Source of the DNA: Ilex aquifolium
Taxonomy: Eukaryota > Streptophyta > Magnoliopsida > Aquifoliales > Aquifoliaceae
Direction of reading: 5' to 3'
Assembly (NCBI GenBank): GCA_951799425.1
Contig: OX637403.1
Span: 25,882,811 to 25,946,810, forward strand
DNA length: 64,000 nucleotides
Both the position numbers and the translations under genes were made by a program. Shown in pieces: positions 48,771-58,600 of the stretch. Every line of letters begins with the position of its first letter. The first letter of the stretch is position 1. The notes under the pieces were generated by a model. That model was not told the DNA's origin and did not search any database. It worked only from the letters and a program-made list of their open reading frames with translations.

Positions 48771-49669
48771 TTTGCCCCCCATGCCCCGAGCTCTGACTTT
48801 CTCGAGAGGAAGGGGTTGAGGGCATGTGCTTCGGTTTCGCTTGAGTGAGCAGAAATTTTCTTGTTTCTCATGGTGCTTCCAGTCTTCAACTTTCCATTCT
48901 TGCTGATGGGAGATTCTATGGATGATCCATGAACTCCTTGAAGGCGTGGCATGAAGGCTCCCCTGCCTATGGTGATGTCGTTGTGGTGATCAATATCAAA
49001 ACATCTTTGGAGATTGGGCAACTTAGCAGATGGAGGCACCAGGTGCATGAAAAATAGCCTGGGGGGTGCCAAGGCGTTGGGTGACGTCAGGTGGACAGCT
49101 GGGCGAGGTGCTGGCTGGCATAAACGAGGGCCTTGATTGTCCTGGGCAAGGGCCCTGCTAGCTCCCCTTGGGCGACGCCAACTGGGCAGGTGCCTTGGGA
49201 GAAGCCTGGAAACAGGGCAGCTCCTTGGGCGACGCCTCTCTGGTGCCTGGTCATTAACTGACCTTGTCTCTGATTTCAGGAGCTCCTGTTGAAAGAGCGA
49301 TGATGGAGGTGGAGGTTCCTTGTACTTTCATGGTGGTGTCTCTTCTTCTCCCGAGAGAGTGAGATTTTATGCCCCCAGTTAAGGTCCGATGGCCAGGTGC
49401 CAAGTCTAGTGGTGCCCCCACTCCTTCTCAAACTGTGGCTCATGTGTGTACCAGATCTAGCTGTTGTACTGCTGTAGGAGTTGAGACTCCAGTGCGGTTT
49501 CTAGGGGGATTGTAGCAATGCGACTTTGGCCAAGGAGCAACTTTGGAGGTCTGTGACTCCTAGGGATGTCAGAGAGGCAGGCACTGGGGACTGCTGAGAA
49601 CATTTGATGCTTGAGCGGTAGGCACGAGAGGATGTCGCGAAGCAGTTAGGGCTCGGGTGGCAGGTGCTT

Positions 49670-50745
49670 CAACTTTAAAAGTGTAAACCTAAGCGCAGGT
49701 TGAGCAAAGTAATATAATCTCGGAAGTCCGAGGTCGATCCCACGAGGAATTGTAACAAGGAACAATCACACAAACAACAAAAGTAATTTGAACGGAAAAG
49801 GATTTGTTTAGAAAGTTGTTGATTGGAGAAAAGTGATTTTTGGTAATTAAAACAGTAATAAATAAAATACTAGAGCATCAGGTACTCCCTCTCAACTTCA
49901 TACAATAATAGTTAAAGACTCAAAGCTTGACTTGAAAGAGGAATTAAATGTCAGTTAACCCAATTAACAAGTCAAGTGATAAATCCAATGGTTATAATCA
50001 AATAACTACCAGGAACCTGAATAATCATTCAATCATATTATTCTATGAAATAATGTTAACCCTTCCAACATGGAATAACCAGTGATTTACACGCAGGGAA
50101 ACTCAAGCAATCGATGTACGTGGCACAACAACTCAAGAATTTATACAGCATAAACACTTTGCTAAAATATTAGGAATTCAATTAACACAGTTTCATAAAT
50201 CCTTAAGTACAAGAGTCAATAAAAATACCGTACTCCGTCGAGAGGTTTTCCCCTAGCCCTAGCTTAGCCTTCTAGCCAGACATGGTAAAGGATTCAGAAA
50301 ATAGACTAAAACAAAGAGAGTAAAAAGATAGATCCTTTACAAAGTCCTAGGTTTGTATTTATAAATTACATTCCCCAGAGATTGCATCCCACTAGGATTC
50401 TAAATTCGGCAGCAGAGGTTTGACACGCGTCCGGACGCACCTCTCTCATCCGTCCGGACGCGTGCTCCAGAATGATCTTTGCTTCGTTTGTCAACTTTCT
50501 GCCAATCGCGTCCGGACGCGTACACTTCCTCCGTCCGGACGCGTGTTCCAGTGTGATCCATCCTGAGCTATGCTTCCTTTCTTCTCATAGCTTCACTCCA
50601 ATTGTGCACTATTAACCTGCAAAACAACACAACTCATCTTTTATTCTCATAGCCTTAATCTTCAATTAAATCATCATAAATATCACACTTTCACAATAAA
50701 ATGATCAATATTACCTCTGACAAATGTAATTATTAGACTTGAATC
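49670..50745. mobile_element. AT-rich insertion of about 1.08 kb inside the LTR element
   Basis: Splits the 41-bp minisatellite and differs sharply in base composition from its surroundings. It carries AATCTCGGAAGTCCGAGGTC and GATCCCACGAGGAATTG near its left end, a sequence style seen in plant LTRs. It also carries four palindromic CGTCCGGACG motifs at 50420-50545. Possible LTR ends are TGTAAACC (about 49681) and CTCTGACA (about 50720), without a clear target duplication. Probably a solo LTR or a small non-autonomous element; exact borders are uncertain. Confidence 0.45.
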
Positions 50746-50746
50746 A

Positions 50747-51067
50747 GCAAGCACGAGAGGATGCCACGGAGCAGTATGGCTCGAGCAGCAGGCATAAGAG
50801 GATGCTGCTGAGCAGGTAGGGCTCGGGTGGCAGGCACGAGAGGATGCCACGGAGCAGTAGGGCTCGAGCAGCAGGCACAAGAGGATGCTGCTGAGCAAGT
50901 AGGGCTCGGGTGGCAGGCACGAGAGGATGCCACGGAGCAGTAGGGCTCGAGCGGCAGGCACGAGAGGATGCTGCTGAGCAGTAGGGCTCGGGCGGCAGGC
51001 ACGAGAGGATGCCGCTGAGCAGTAGGGCTCGAGCAGCAGGCACGAGAGGATGCTGCTGAGCAGTAGG
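50747..51067. repeat. Minisatellite, about 41-bp unit x 8
   Basis: Units read GCAGGCACGAGAGGATGCCA, then CGGAGCAGTAGGGCTCGAGC, alternating with a version carrying GCTGCTGAGCAG. About 1.5 more units lie at 49600-49665, on the other side of an inserted segment. The ORFs of 89-152 codons that cross it on the minus strand repeat PAARALLLRGILSCLP and are repeat artefacts. Confidence 0.9.
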
Positions 51068-51089
51068 TAGAGCTACGTATAGCTCAGAA

Positions 51090-51440
51090 GAAGGCTGCCA
51101 TGGCGGAGACTCATCCCATTGAGATGGAGATGAGGAGGGCTCTGAGGAGCTGGGCACCCGAGGCTCATTCCATTGAGACGGAGATGAGAAAGGCTCTTTC
51201 ATTCAATTGAGATGGCGATGATGAGGGCTCTGAGGAGCTGGGCGCCTGAAGCTCATTCCATTGAGATGGAGATGAGAAAGGCTCTGAGGAGCTGGGCACC
51301 CGAGGCTCATTCCATTGAGACGGAGATGATGAGGGCTCTTTCATTCAATTGAGATGGCGATGAGGAGGGCTCTGAGGAGCTGGGCGCCTGAAGCTCATTC
51401 CATTGAGATGGAGATGAGAAGGGTGCTGAGGAGCGTGGCA
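51090..51440. repeat. Second minisatellite, GAGATGGAGATGAG-type units
   Basis: Units of 54 and 88 bp alternate (ATTGAGATGGAGATGAG, GCTCTGAGGAGCTGGGC, GAGGCTCATTCC), giving a higher-order period of about 142 bp. It lies inside the gag-only LTR element, downstream of gag. Confidence 0.85.
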
Positions 51441-51759
51441 CCCAAGGCCGGGTGCCTGCTGTTTAGCGCCTAGTGAGAGAGGATGAGACCTATTGTCTGG
51501 GCGGCATCATGGGAGATGCCCAAGGTGGAGAGGGCAAGACCCCTCGTCTGGGCGCCTTTTGACTTTTGTCTACCTTGTTGTTGTTAAGTCGTAGGCTGTT
51601 TGAGATGAAAACAAGACAGTTATAATAATCTTGCAAAATTTTATTTCATAAAATAATGAAACTATAACAAAATTAATCAACTAAAACTATAAAAGATAAA
51701 TAAAATCTTCAGGTGTGTCCCATAGGTAGGCTAATGTTTCCTTGGCGGAGTTGTAGCCC

Positions 51760-53268
51760 TCAAGAGATTGTCTGAATTTCTCCGAGGGGTTGTTGGCGTT
51801 CTCTGTCGTCCTGGTCCCGGTCAGGTGGCAGGGCCTGACCTCTGCCAGCCACGTACTGCCTCAACTGGCCACGTTGTATGAGCTCCTCGATCTGCCTCTT
51901 GAGCTCATAGCAGTTATCAGTGTCGTGGCCATGGTCGCGGTGGAAGCGACAGTACCTGCTGTGATTTCTGCGGTTTGGGGCGGACTTCATTTTTCCGGGC
52001 CAACGGAGCGTGGGGTCATCCTGTATCTGAAATAGGATGTGCTCCACCGAGGCGTTGAGTGGCGTGAAAGGTTGTCGCTCTCTTAGAGGTGGGGGACCAA
52101 GGCGGTCCTTGACAGAGATTCCCTCCGTCCTATTTCTTTTGTTCTCTACCTCCCACCTGTCCTTGCGAGTGTCCTTCCTTTTCTCCCCTCCTCTGGAGGA
52201 CTCACCTCTATGGGCTTTGGTGACCTCCTCGACGTTCATATATTTATGTGCCCTGGACAGTAGCTCGGGCATGTTGGAGGGCGGCTTCTTGAGGACTGAG
52301 AACATGAAACTAGAGGTGCGGAGGCCGGCGATAAAGGCAGCTAAGGTCACCTTATCATCTGGCTCCTCAACCTGGAGGACCTCATCGTTGAAACGGGCGA
52401 GGTAGCTTCTGAGGCTTTCGTCCCTGTCCTGCTCGATGGTAAGCAGGTGGGTCACTGGTTTCTGATGGCGGCGTCCCCCAATGAAGTGGGAGACGAAAGA
52501 CCTACTGAGCTCTGCGAAAGAATGGATGGAAGAGGGCTTCATCTTGGAGAACCACTGGCGAGCAGACCCCTTCAGGGTGTTAGGGAAAGCTCTGCACATG
52601 ATCTCCTCAGGCACGTCGTGGAGTTGCATGAGGGCCTTGTAGGTGTCCAAGTGGTCTAGAGGGTCTTTGGTGCCATCGAAGGTCTCAATGGTAGGCATCT
52701 TGAACTTCAAGGGCAGAGGGTAATTTACTATATCAGCAACAAAATGTGAGTCGGTACGTCTTACCAGGTAGTCCACCATTTCGGGCGCATGTGCCTTAAT
52801 GGCGTTGAGGGCATCACCGAGTTGATTTTGCACCTCTCTGATCTTCTCGTCCCATTGGTTGGGGACGTCCTCCGTTGGGTGGTGGTACTGACTTCCATGA
52901 TCGCCATATTGGCTCTCGTCTTCGTCCTCCTGCGCAAGTACATGAGGAGGGACTGCTGGGCGAGGGGCGCCTTGTGGCCTCGGGGCGTTTTGGCGAAGGA
53001 CCCCCTGGTGAGGGGCTGCCTGCTCCTCTACTGTTGGAGGGAGTGGTGCTTCTCCTTGGGAGAGCATGAGTTGGATGATCTGCTGGTTCTGGCTCACCAG
53101 CAGTTGCATGGTCTGGAGGAGTTGTTGCTGTCTGACGACGGGAGTCGCCGTGGCAGAAGGTCCCGAAGGTGCTGGGGGAAGCGGAACCTCTTCCCGATGA
53201 GCCGGGTTGTTGTCCCCGGGTTGTTGAGACCTTGATCTCGTGGTGATTGCCATGGATTCAATGAGCAA
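51760..53268 (-). CDS. Retrotransposon gag protein, about 500 aa
   Basis: Retrotransposon capsid precursor that packages element RNA. An open frame of 502 codons; the start may be MAITTRSRSQQ at 53253 rather than the first ATG (53268). Residues ~195-340 are a Retrotrans_gag domain (FDGTKDPLDHLDTYKALM, RAFPNTLKGSARQWFSKM, SLRSYLARFNDE). Near residue 440 a zinc-knuckle-like CRFHRDHGHDTDNCYELK follows. The N-terminus is Gln/Pro-rich. The frame ends at GEIQTIS, where related autonomous elements continue into protease and polymerase. The pol part is absent, not merely shifted. Confidence 0.92.
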   Translation of the reverse strand: MLIESMAITTRSRSQQPGDNNPAHREEVPLPPAPSGPSATATPVVRQQQLLQTMQLLVSQNQQIIQLMLSQGEAPLPPTVEEQAAPHQGVLRQNAPRPQGAPRPAVPPHVLAQEDEDESQYGDHGSQYHHPTEDVPNQWDEKIREVQNQLGDALNAIKAHAPEMVDYLVRRTDSHFVADIVNYPLPLKFKMPTIETFDGTKDPLDHLDTYKALMQLHDVPEEIMCRAFPNTLKGSARQWFSKMKPSSIHSFAELSRSFVSHFIGGRRHQKPVTHLLTIEQDRDESLRSYLARFNDEVLQVEEPDDKVTLAAFIAGLRTSSFMFSVLKKPPSNMPELLSRAHKYMNVEEVTKAHRGESSRGGEKRKDTRKDRWEVENKRNRTEGISVKDRLGPPPLRERQPFTPLNASVEHILFQIQDDPTLRWPGKMKSAPNRRNHSRYCRFHRDHGHDTDNCYELKRQIEELIQRGQLRQYVAGRGQALPPDRDQDDRERQQPLGEIQTIS

Positions 53269-53316
53269 AGAAGTAGAGCAATAGAAACTTTGTCGTTCCC
53301 ACAGACGGCGCCAAAC

Positions 53317-54265
53317 TGATGATGCACAAAATCGTCTTGTGCAAGATCAACAGTCAAGAATATATAAGGGTGTAATTAATGAGTAATTAACAAGCAATCA
53401 ATGACAATCAATGGAACTTAAAGCAATAAACAACAGATCAACACAGGAAATTATAGTGGTTCGGTCTCGGGTGACCTACGTCCACTCTTTCGAATGGCAG
53501 TGTTTGCCGGTGTTCTTTATTGATGAATAACAATCAACGAAGTGTTACAGAGCTTTTAAGAGATAGAGAGAGAAGGAGAGAACAAGTATGTTGGAGATGT
53601 TTTCAGTGTCCCTTTACCCTTGAGAGGGCTTACATTATATAGCAATGGTGAGGCGGTGAGGCGGTGCCGTGAGGAAGAGGTCTTCCACTATTTTGGTAAG
53701 TGCAATCATGGTAGGAGTAGACCTCTTTGGTAAGCACAAGTAAGGTAAGAGTAGACCTTCGCATCCCGTCATTCTCTCCCTCGTGTTCCTATTCAGTCGG
53801 AGGAGATTCCTGACTTGGATTGGACTTTAGGCTTGGACCTTGAGTTGGAATAAGAGTAGAAGTACTGGAGTACCAAGGCAAGGGAGCACCATGGGGGTAG
53901 GCGCCCAGTGGTCGGCGCCCCATGGTTGGCGCCCAATGGTGGTCATCCCATTGGTGTCTTCTTAGGCCTTGACCTTCTAGTGTATTCTTCCTTGGGATAT
54001 CATGGTATGAGGAGAGGGCAAGTGAGGAGTTGAGATGATGAGTGGGGAGCTCAACCAAGGGGTCGGCGCCCATGGGGCTGCCATAGTCGGCGCCCATAAG
54101 GCTTCGACTGTCCCTCGACTCCTTCGCCTCTTCTCCGTTCTCCTTAAATAGGTGACCCGACTTGATAGGTTTTGGAGACTTGGATTAATCCCGGGGCCCA
54201 TTGGTATTCGGGCCTTTCTCGACTTATTTTCATCGGGCTTAGCCCAGTTGAATTTGGACTCGTCA
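53317..54265 (-). repeat. 5' LTR, 949 bp
   Basis: Begins TGATGATGCACAAAATCG on the plus strand and ends GGACTCGTCA. Full-length copy of the LTR. Shared parts are nearly identical to the other LTR, suggesting a young insertion. Confidence 0.9.
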
Positions 54266-54557
54266 ATAATGATTCATAAATTTAAAGTTTAAACAGAAAA
54301 AAAAAACCATGTAATTTTTTCAACCATATCAAAACAACCAAGAAAAAAGGGAGACCTAAAAAATATTTGCACAAAAAACAATAAAACCCTTAGGCTTAGT
54401 TTGGATAACGGTAATTTTGATGGAGAATGAAATTTTCATTTCTAAATTCTAGATTACCATGTTTGGAGAGTCAATTATTCAGTAATCTAACTCCCCAATA
54501 ATGGTAATCTAACTCCTACATTGATTGGATATTTTATATAAGGAATAAAAATCTCAA

Positions 54558-55569
54558 GGATAAATTACACTCACGTCCCCTGACATTTGACTAAATGACA
54601 CAGAAACTCCCTGACATTTCTAAAATGACACGATGACCCCTTATCAGCGTCAATAGGTGACCGGCGTTAACAGAAGTGATAAATGACTTTTTTAACCCTT
54701 TAATTTAATTTAAAATAAATTCATAATAAATAAAATATATTACCAAAAAATTAAATTAAAGAGTAAAAAAAATCTATCTCTTTTCTCTCACATTTCACTC
54801 ATCCCTTACCCTACCTGACGACCACCACCACTCCTCCTCCTCCTCCTCCCTCCTCTCCCTCTCTCTCTCTCTCTCTCTCTTTGAAAACCTGCAACTCCTC
54901 CTTTCTCTCTCTCTCTCACAGATCCCCCAAGGCGGTGGTTGAGGAGGTTGGTGGGTGGTAGCGGTTCTTGAAGCCCATGGTGGTGGGTGGTGTTGCCAGA
55001 TGATTGACTTAATTCATGGTGCCTTAATTTTGAAATAAAATTACTTTAGTTGATGGTGTCTTAATTGAGAAAAAAATTAGCTAATTAATTGCTTAATTAG
55101 TGGTGTCATAATATGAAAATAATAGATTATATTTGATTTCAATATGTGTTAAGGTAACCTTAGTTAATACAAATCTATTATATTGAGTAACTTAATTATT
55201 TTTTAAATAATAATTATTACGAGAATTGATGGGTTTGGATTATGAGTTTAAATTTTTTTGGATAGGTAGTTATTAGTACAATTAGGAAATTAAAATTTAA
55301 GTGTTGAAATAAATGAGGGATAAATTTCTAGTGTAAGAAAAACATATATTTAAATTCTCAAACTTAATTTTAGGGGGTATTTTTGGTATTTTAAAAATTA
55401 TTATTGATGATATCAGTTTTGACTGTTAACAATTTTAACGTTTGTTAGTTGGAGGGGATGCGTCTGTTATAAGTTATAAATGTCAAGGGAGGTTGGTGTT
55501 GTTTTTAAAATGTGAGAGGGTATCTGTGTAATACAATTAAATGTCAGGGGGTGTGAGTAATATTTACCC
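54558..55569. mobile_element. Mutator-type non-autonomous TIR element, copy B
   Basis: Inverted termini GGATAAATTACACTCACGTC and GTGTGAGTAATATTTACCC resemble copy A at 36.9-38.4 kb. A perfect 9-bp duplication AAATCTCAA flanks it (54549-54557 and 55570-55578), which defines the Mutator superfamily. 1012 bp, non-coding, with CT-rich tracts at about 54836-54915. Confidence 0.92.
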
Positions 55570-55581
55570 AAATCTCAAAAT

Positions 55582-56299
55582 TAGGGGTGCAACTTGGGCG
55601 GGCAGGCCAACCCGAATTTAACCCGAGCCCAACAAAAAAAAAAACAGGGCTTGAGTTAGAATTTTTAATACTTGAGTTGGGCCTGGGCAAAAAAAACTCC
55701 AACCCGAATTGAATTTGGGTAAGTCTCGGATTGAAGCTTTAGGTTGTCGGGTTGAACCCGATTATTAAATCGGGTTGAACCCGAATATACATAAATTTAT
55801 AAATATATTTAACTAGGGTTATTATTTATATTCACTCTTAGAGTCCAGACTTTTACTTCACTTCAAGTCTTCACCCCTATGCCTTCATCACTTTCAGATC
55901 CCTCTCTCGCTCGTCACTCCTCCCTCTCTCAATCGTCACTCGTCTGAGTCGTCTTAAACTCTTAGCCTCCATCCCTCACTCGTCACTCCTCATTCTCTCA
56001 CTCCCTCTCTCTTTATCTGCGCCTCGCCCTTCATCTCAGATCACTTAAAAAAATTAGATCTACACTTCAAAAAATCAACCTGAATTAAGTAACCCAAGCT
56101 CAACCCGATTTTTAATCCGAATCAACCCGAATTAAGTAACTTGAATTCAACCCGAGCCCGCCCGAATCGGGTAGTACTCGAGTTGAGTACCTTGGGTTAA
56201 GATAGGGTTAGGGTTAGAGTTAGGGTTGAATATTATACACTTAGGGTTGCGCTATGGTTGACCTCTTAATCCGCCCAACCTGCCCGAGTTGCACCCATA
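55582..56299. mobile_element. hAT-type non-autonomous element, 718 bp
   Basis: Termini TAGGGGTGCAACTTGGGC and GCCCGAGTTGCACCCATA-like (right end CCCGAGTTGCACCCATA) are flanked by a perfect 8-bp duplication CTCAAAAT (55574-55581 and 56300-56307). That is the hAT pattern. Its left target copy overlaps the right target copy of the neighbouring Mutator-type element. The interior is rich in AACCCGA motifs, non-coding. Confidence 0.9.
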
Positions 56300-56309
56300 C
56301 TCAAAATCA

Positions 56310-57590
56310 AACTTCTTCCTAAAATTAACTTCATTTCAAAAATTAAGTTCTCATCCTAAAATCAATCTTCTTTCTAAAATTAAATTATTTCCTAAAACAA
56401 TTTGGGAATGCCATTAATTCCTACACTATATTACCGACATTAATCAAACATTGAATATAAGATTACTATGATAATTAAAACTCAGGTATCTCATTAATAG
56501 GAATGAGTAGAATGAGATACTTATTCCCAATTAAGATTACTGTTATCCAAACGTTCCCTTAGCTCATTCATTTCATCGAATACTATTTGAACATAACATA
56601 TAAATTGAATAATGTCATCAAAACAAAAAATAAACTAAAATAGAGAATTAAAAAAAATATATATGAGAGAGAAACCACATCGCTATAATTTCCATACAAG
56701 TTTTCTAAAATCCCAACTTTGTTATATAATTGTTCTCTTTGCTTTTCCGGAGGTGATGATGCGAGCACAGAGAAAGAAGCAAGAAGGTTTCTAGTGTCAA
56801 AATTCATATCAAGAACAACAAAAGATTAGGTATAGGCATAAATCTAAAAACCACCAGAACACAACAATGTATCTAGTTTCGAAATCAAAAACCGCAAAAG
56901 GCAACAAAACGTGTTTAAAAATCAAAAAGGTTAAATTGTACCCCTGTCCCTGAAGTTTATCACTTATCACATTTTGATTTTTAAAATTTTAATTTCGTCA
57001 ATTTTATCGTCAAAATTCAAACATTGAGTCAATTTGATCATTGACACTAACTGCTGTTACAAAAATAGATGGAAAACACCATGTGTTCGTCATGTACAAA
57101 TTTTATGGGTATTTTTGATATTTTATAACAATTTATGCATCCAAATAACATTATTCTCTATCCGGACAATATTAAACATACACCTAAGCATCTTCTTTTT
57201 CCTCCTTTTTTTTTTCTCTTTTCTCTCTGTCTTACTTTGCGTCTCTCTGCCCAGACTCAAAATTGATTCTCATATTATCCTTGTTCCAATTTTAACTTTC
57301 AAAAATGTTAGGAAAATTATACTTAGACCTTCTAAAGTTTGTCACTTAATCACTCAGATCCTTTGACATTTAAAATATTATACACAAACCCCTACAATTT
57401 GTATGCGCGTAATACTTAGACCCTGATCCATTAATATATCCGTTAGTAAATTATACTCAGATCCCCTGAAATTTATAGGCGTATAATACTTAGACCCCTC
57501 AAATTTAAAATATTATACTTAGACAAAAAATACTCCAATCAAATATAGAGTATTAAATATTTTAAATTTTACAATTAAAATTCATACCCA
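56310..57590. other. Intergenic region, no gene recognised
   Basis: AT-rich. About 56930-57070 and 57300-57530 have the style of Mutator-type termini (TACCCCTGTCCCTGAAGTTT; TTATACTTAGACC repeated in direct and inverted forms), but I could not pair ends. No coding content is recognised. Confidence 0.45.
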
Positions 57591-57594
57591 CCCT

Positions 57595-58390
57595 CGAGTG
57601 GCGAAAGCTAGATGTCCACACCGCCGCCATTTCTAACACGATTTGGCAAGTTCTTGGTAGGAACGCCCTTACAGATTATTCTTGTTTTCAATTCTAAAGA
57701 ATTATGATTGGTGTGAAGATAACAAGTTGCTTGATTTCCTTAAAGAAGTGGGGAGTTTTACGAGGGTGGGTACGATGATTTTCAAGGAAAGGGTGAGGAA
57801 AAGATTGGTTGGAATCATAACAACGTATAAGCTATACTGACGTCACTTCAAACTTTTACGGGGCTATGATTTTGTGTACCTTATAGAAGTGAAGGGGTCA
57901 GTGTTGAGGTTGGTGGTAGTGATTAGTGTGGAAACATCACTGCTGGCACTGAACTCATTAGGTAGATTTTGCATTCTGATAGATGAAGAAACTAAGGTTG
58001 CTTATGGCCTGACATTCCCTCTTTCTCCTTTAATTATAGAGTGATGGTACCAATTTGGCTTAACCCTTCAATGCTGTTGTAGGTTTTATCAGTTTTTTTT
58101 CACTGCCCGGACCAGGATGCTGTGAGGTTTTTGAAAATTCTTATGTTTTTGAGCTTGGAGGAGATAGACGCGATTGAGAGAGAAATGCAGGGAAATGGGT
58201 GTGTGCCAACACATGACACTGTTTCAGCCTGGCAGAGGAGGTTACCCGTTTTGTTCATGGTGAAGAGGGTCCAGGGGCAGAGACTAAATTGGATTGGAAG
58301 AGGATTGAGGGGATTGCTGAGGATGTGTCTTCTTGTTCTTTGCCTTATGATCAGGCATTGAATCTTTCCCTTGTTGATTTTTCGACTATA
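57595..58390 (+). pseudogene. Organellar tyrosyl-tRNA synthetase pseudogene, intronless
   Basis: Fragments in shifting frames follow the order of bacterial-type (organellar) TyrRS: AAISNTIWQVLGR; NYDWCEDNKLLDFLKEVGSF and RVGTMIFKERVRKRL; GYDFVYL; EGVSVEVGGSD, stop, CGNITAGTELI; AYGLTFPL; SDGTN; WLNPSML; DQDAVRFLKIL and FLSLEEIDAIEREM; LAEEVTRFVHGEEG; GAETKLDWKRIEGIAEDV, ending near SLVDF. The class I motif GSDQWGN is interrupted by a stop. The KFGKS (KMSKS-like) loop is deleted, and about 15 residues after HGEEG are missing. There are several frameshifts and no introns. The S4-like C-terminus is absent. It is a dead copy, processed or from an intronless parent. Confidence 0.9.
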
Positions 58391-58569
58391 GTCCTTTGTC
58401 AGCATTTCTTTTAGCATGTTTCTAGTACAAATGTGTATTTGTTGTATTATCTTGCTTGGTGTTCTCAATGAATTTCTTTATAGGAAATTTTGTATGTATG
58501 TTGTTTATTTTTCTGAACTCTCCTTTGGTATAACTAGTATGTTCTTTTTTCCTCTACCCACTGGTGTGT

Positions 58570-58600
<31 letters not shown>

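Larger units (their letters stand above)
48255..54265 (-). mobile_element. Gag-only LTR retrotransposon (TR-GAG type), 6.0 kb
   Basis: LTRs at 53317-54265 (5' LTR in element orientation) and 48255-48770 (3' LTR) start TGATGATGCAC and end GGACTCGTCA. ATAAT flanks both outer ends (48250-48254 and 54266-54270). Just inside the 5' LTR lies GTTTGGCGCCGTCTGTGGGA, a plant gypsy-type primer-binding region. Just before the 3' LTR lies the purine-rich GGGGCATGGGGGGCAAA. Only gag is coded; no protease, RT, RNase H or integrase is seen between 51760 and 48771. Minisatellites and an insertion fill that space. The element must be non-autonomous. Confidence 0.88.
54398..56554. mobile_element. Outer MITE, split by two later insertions
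   Basis: Inverted ends GGCTTAGTTTGGATAACGGT (left) and GTTATCCAAACGTTCCC (right) are flanked by CCCTTA on both sides (TTA if PIF/Harbinger). The subterminal parts also pair (GGTAATCTAACTCC, GAATGAAATTTTCATT-like on the left; AAGATTACTG and AATGAGATACTTATTCCC on the right). The original element was about 420 bp. The Mutator-type element at 54558-55569 and the hAT-type element at 55582-56299 now lie inside it. Confidence 0.65.

Noticed and set aside
48506..49072. 188-codon frame on the minus strand
   Set aside because: It runs from the internal region into the 3' LTR of the retroelement and has no domain content.
50683..51202. Several 89-152 codon frames with repeated PAARALLL-type motifs
   Set aside because: Readings of a 41-bp minisatellite whose unit keeps frames open; no sign of a gene.
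50747..51440. Regular short repeats that might suggest a CRISPR array
   Set aside because: Contiguous degenerate tandem units without unique spacers, in a plant retroelement.
51790..53235. Plus-strand frames of 81-148 codons
   Set aside because: Antisense shadows of the gag coding sequence.
57034..57366. 110-codon hydrophobic frame
   Set aside because: AT- and T-rich translation (Phe/Leu/Ile runs) in repeat-like DNA; no start context or homologous motif.
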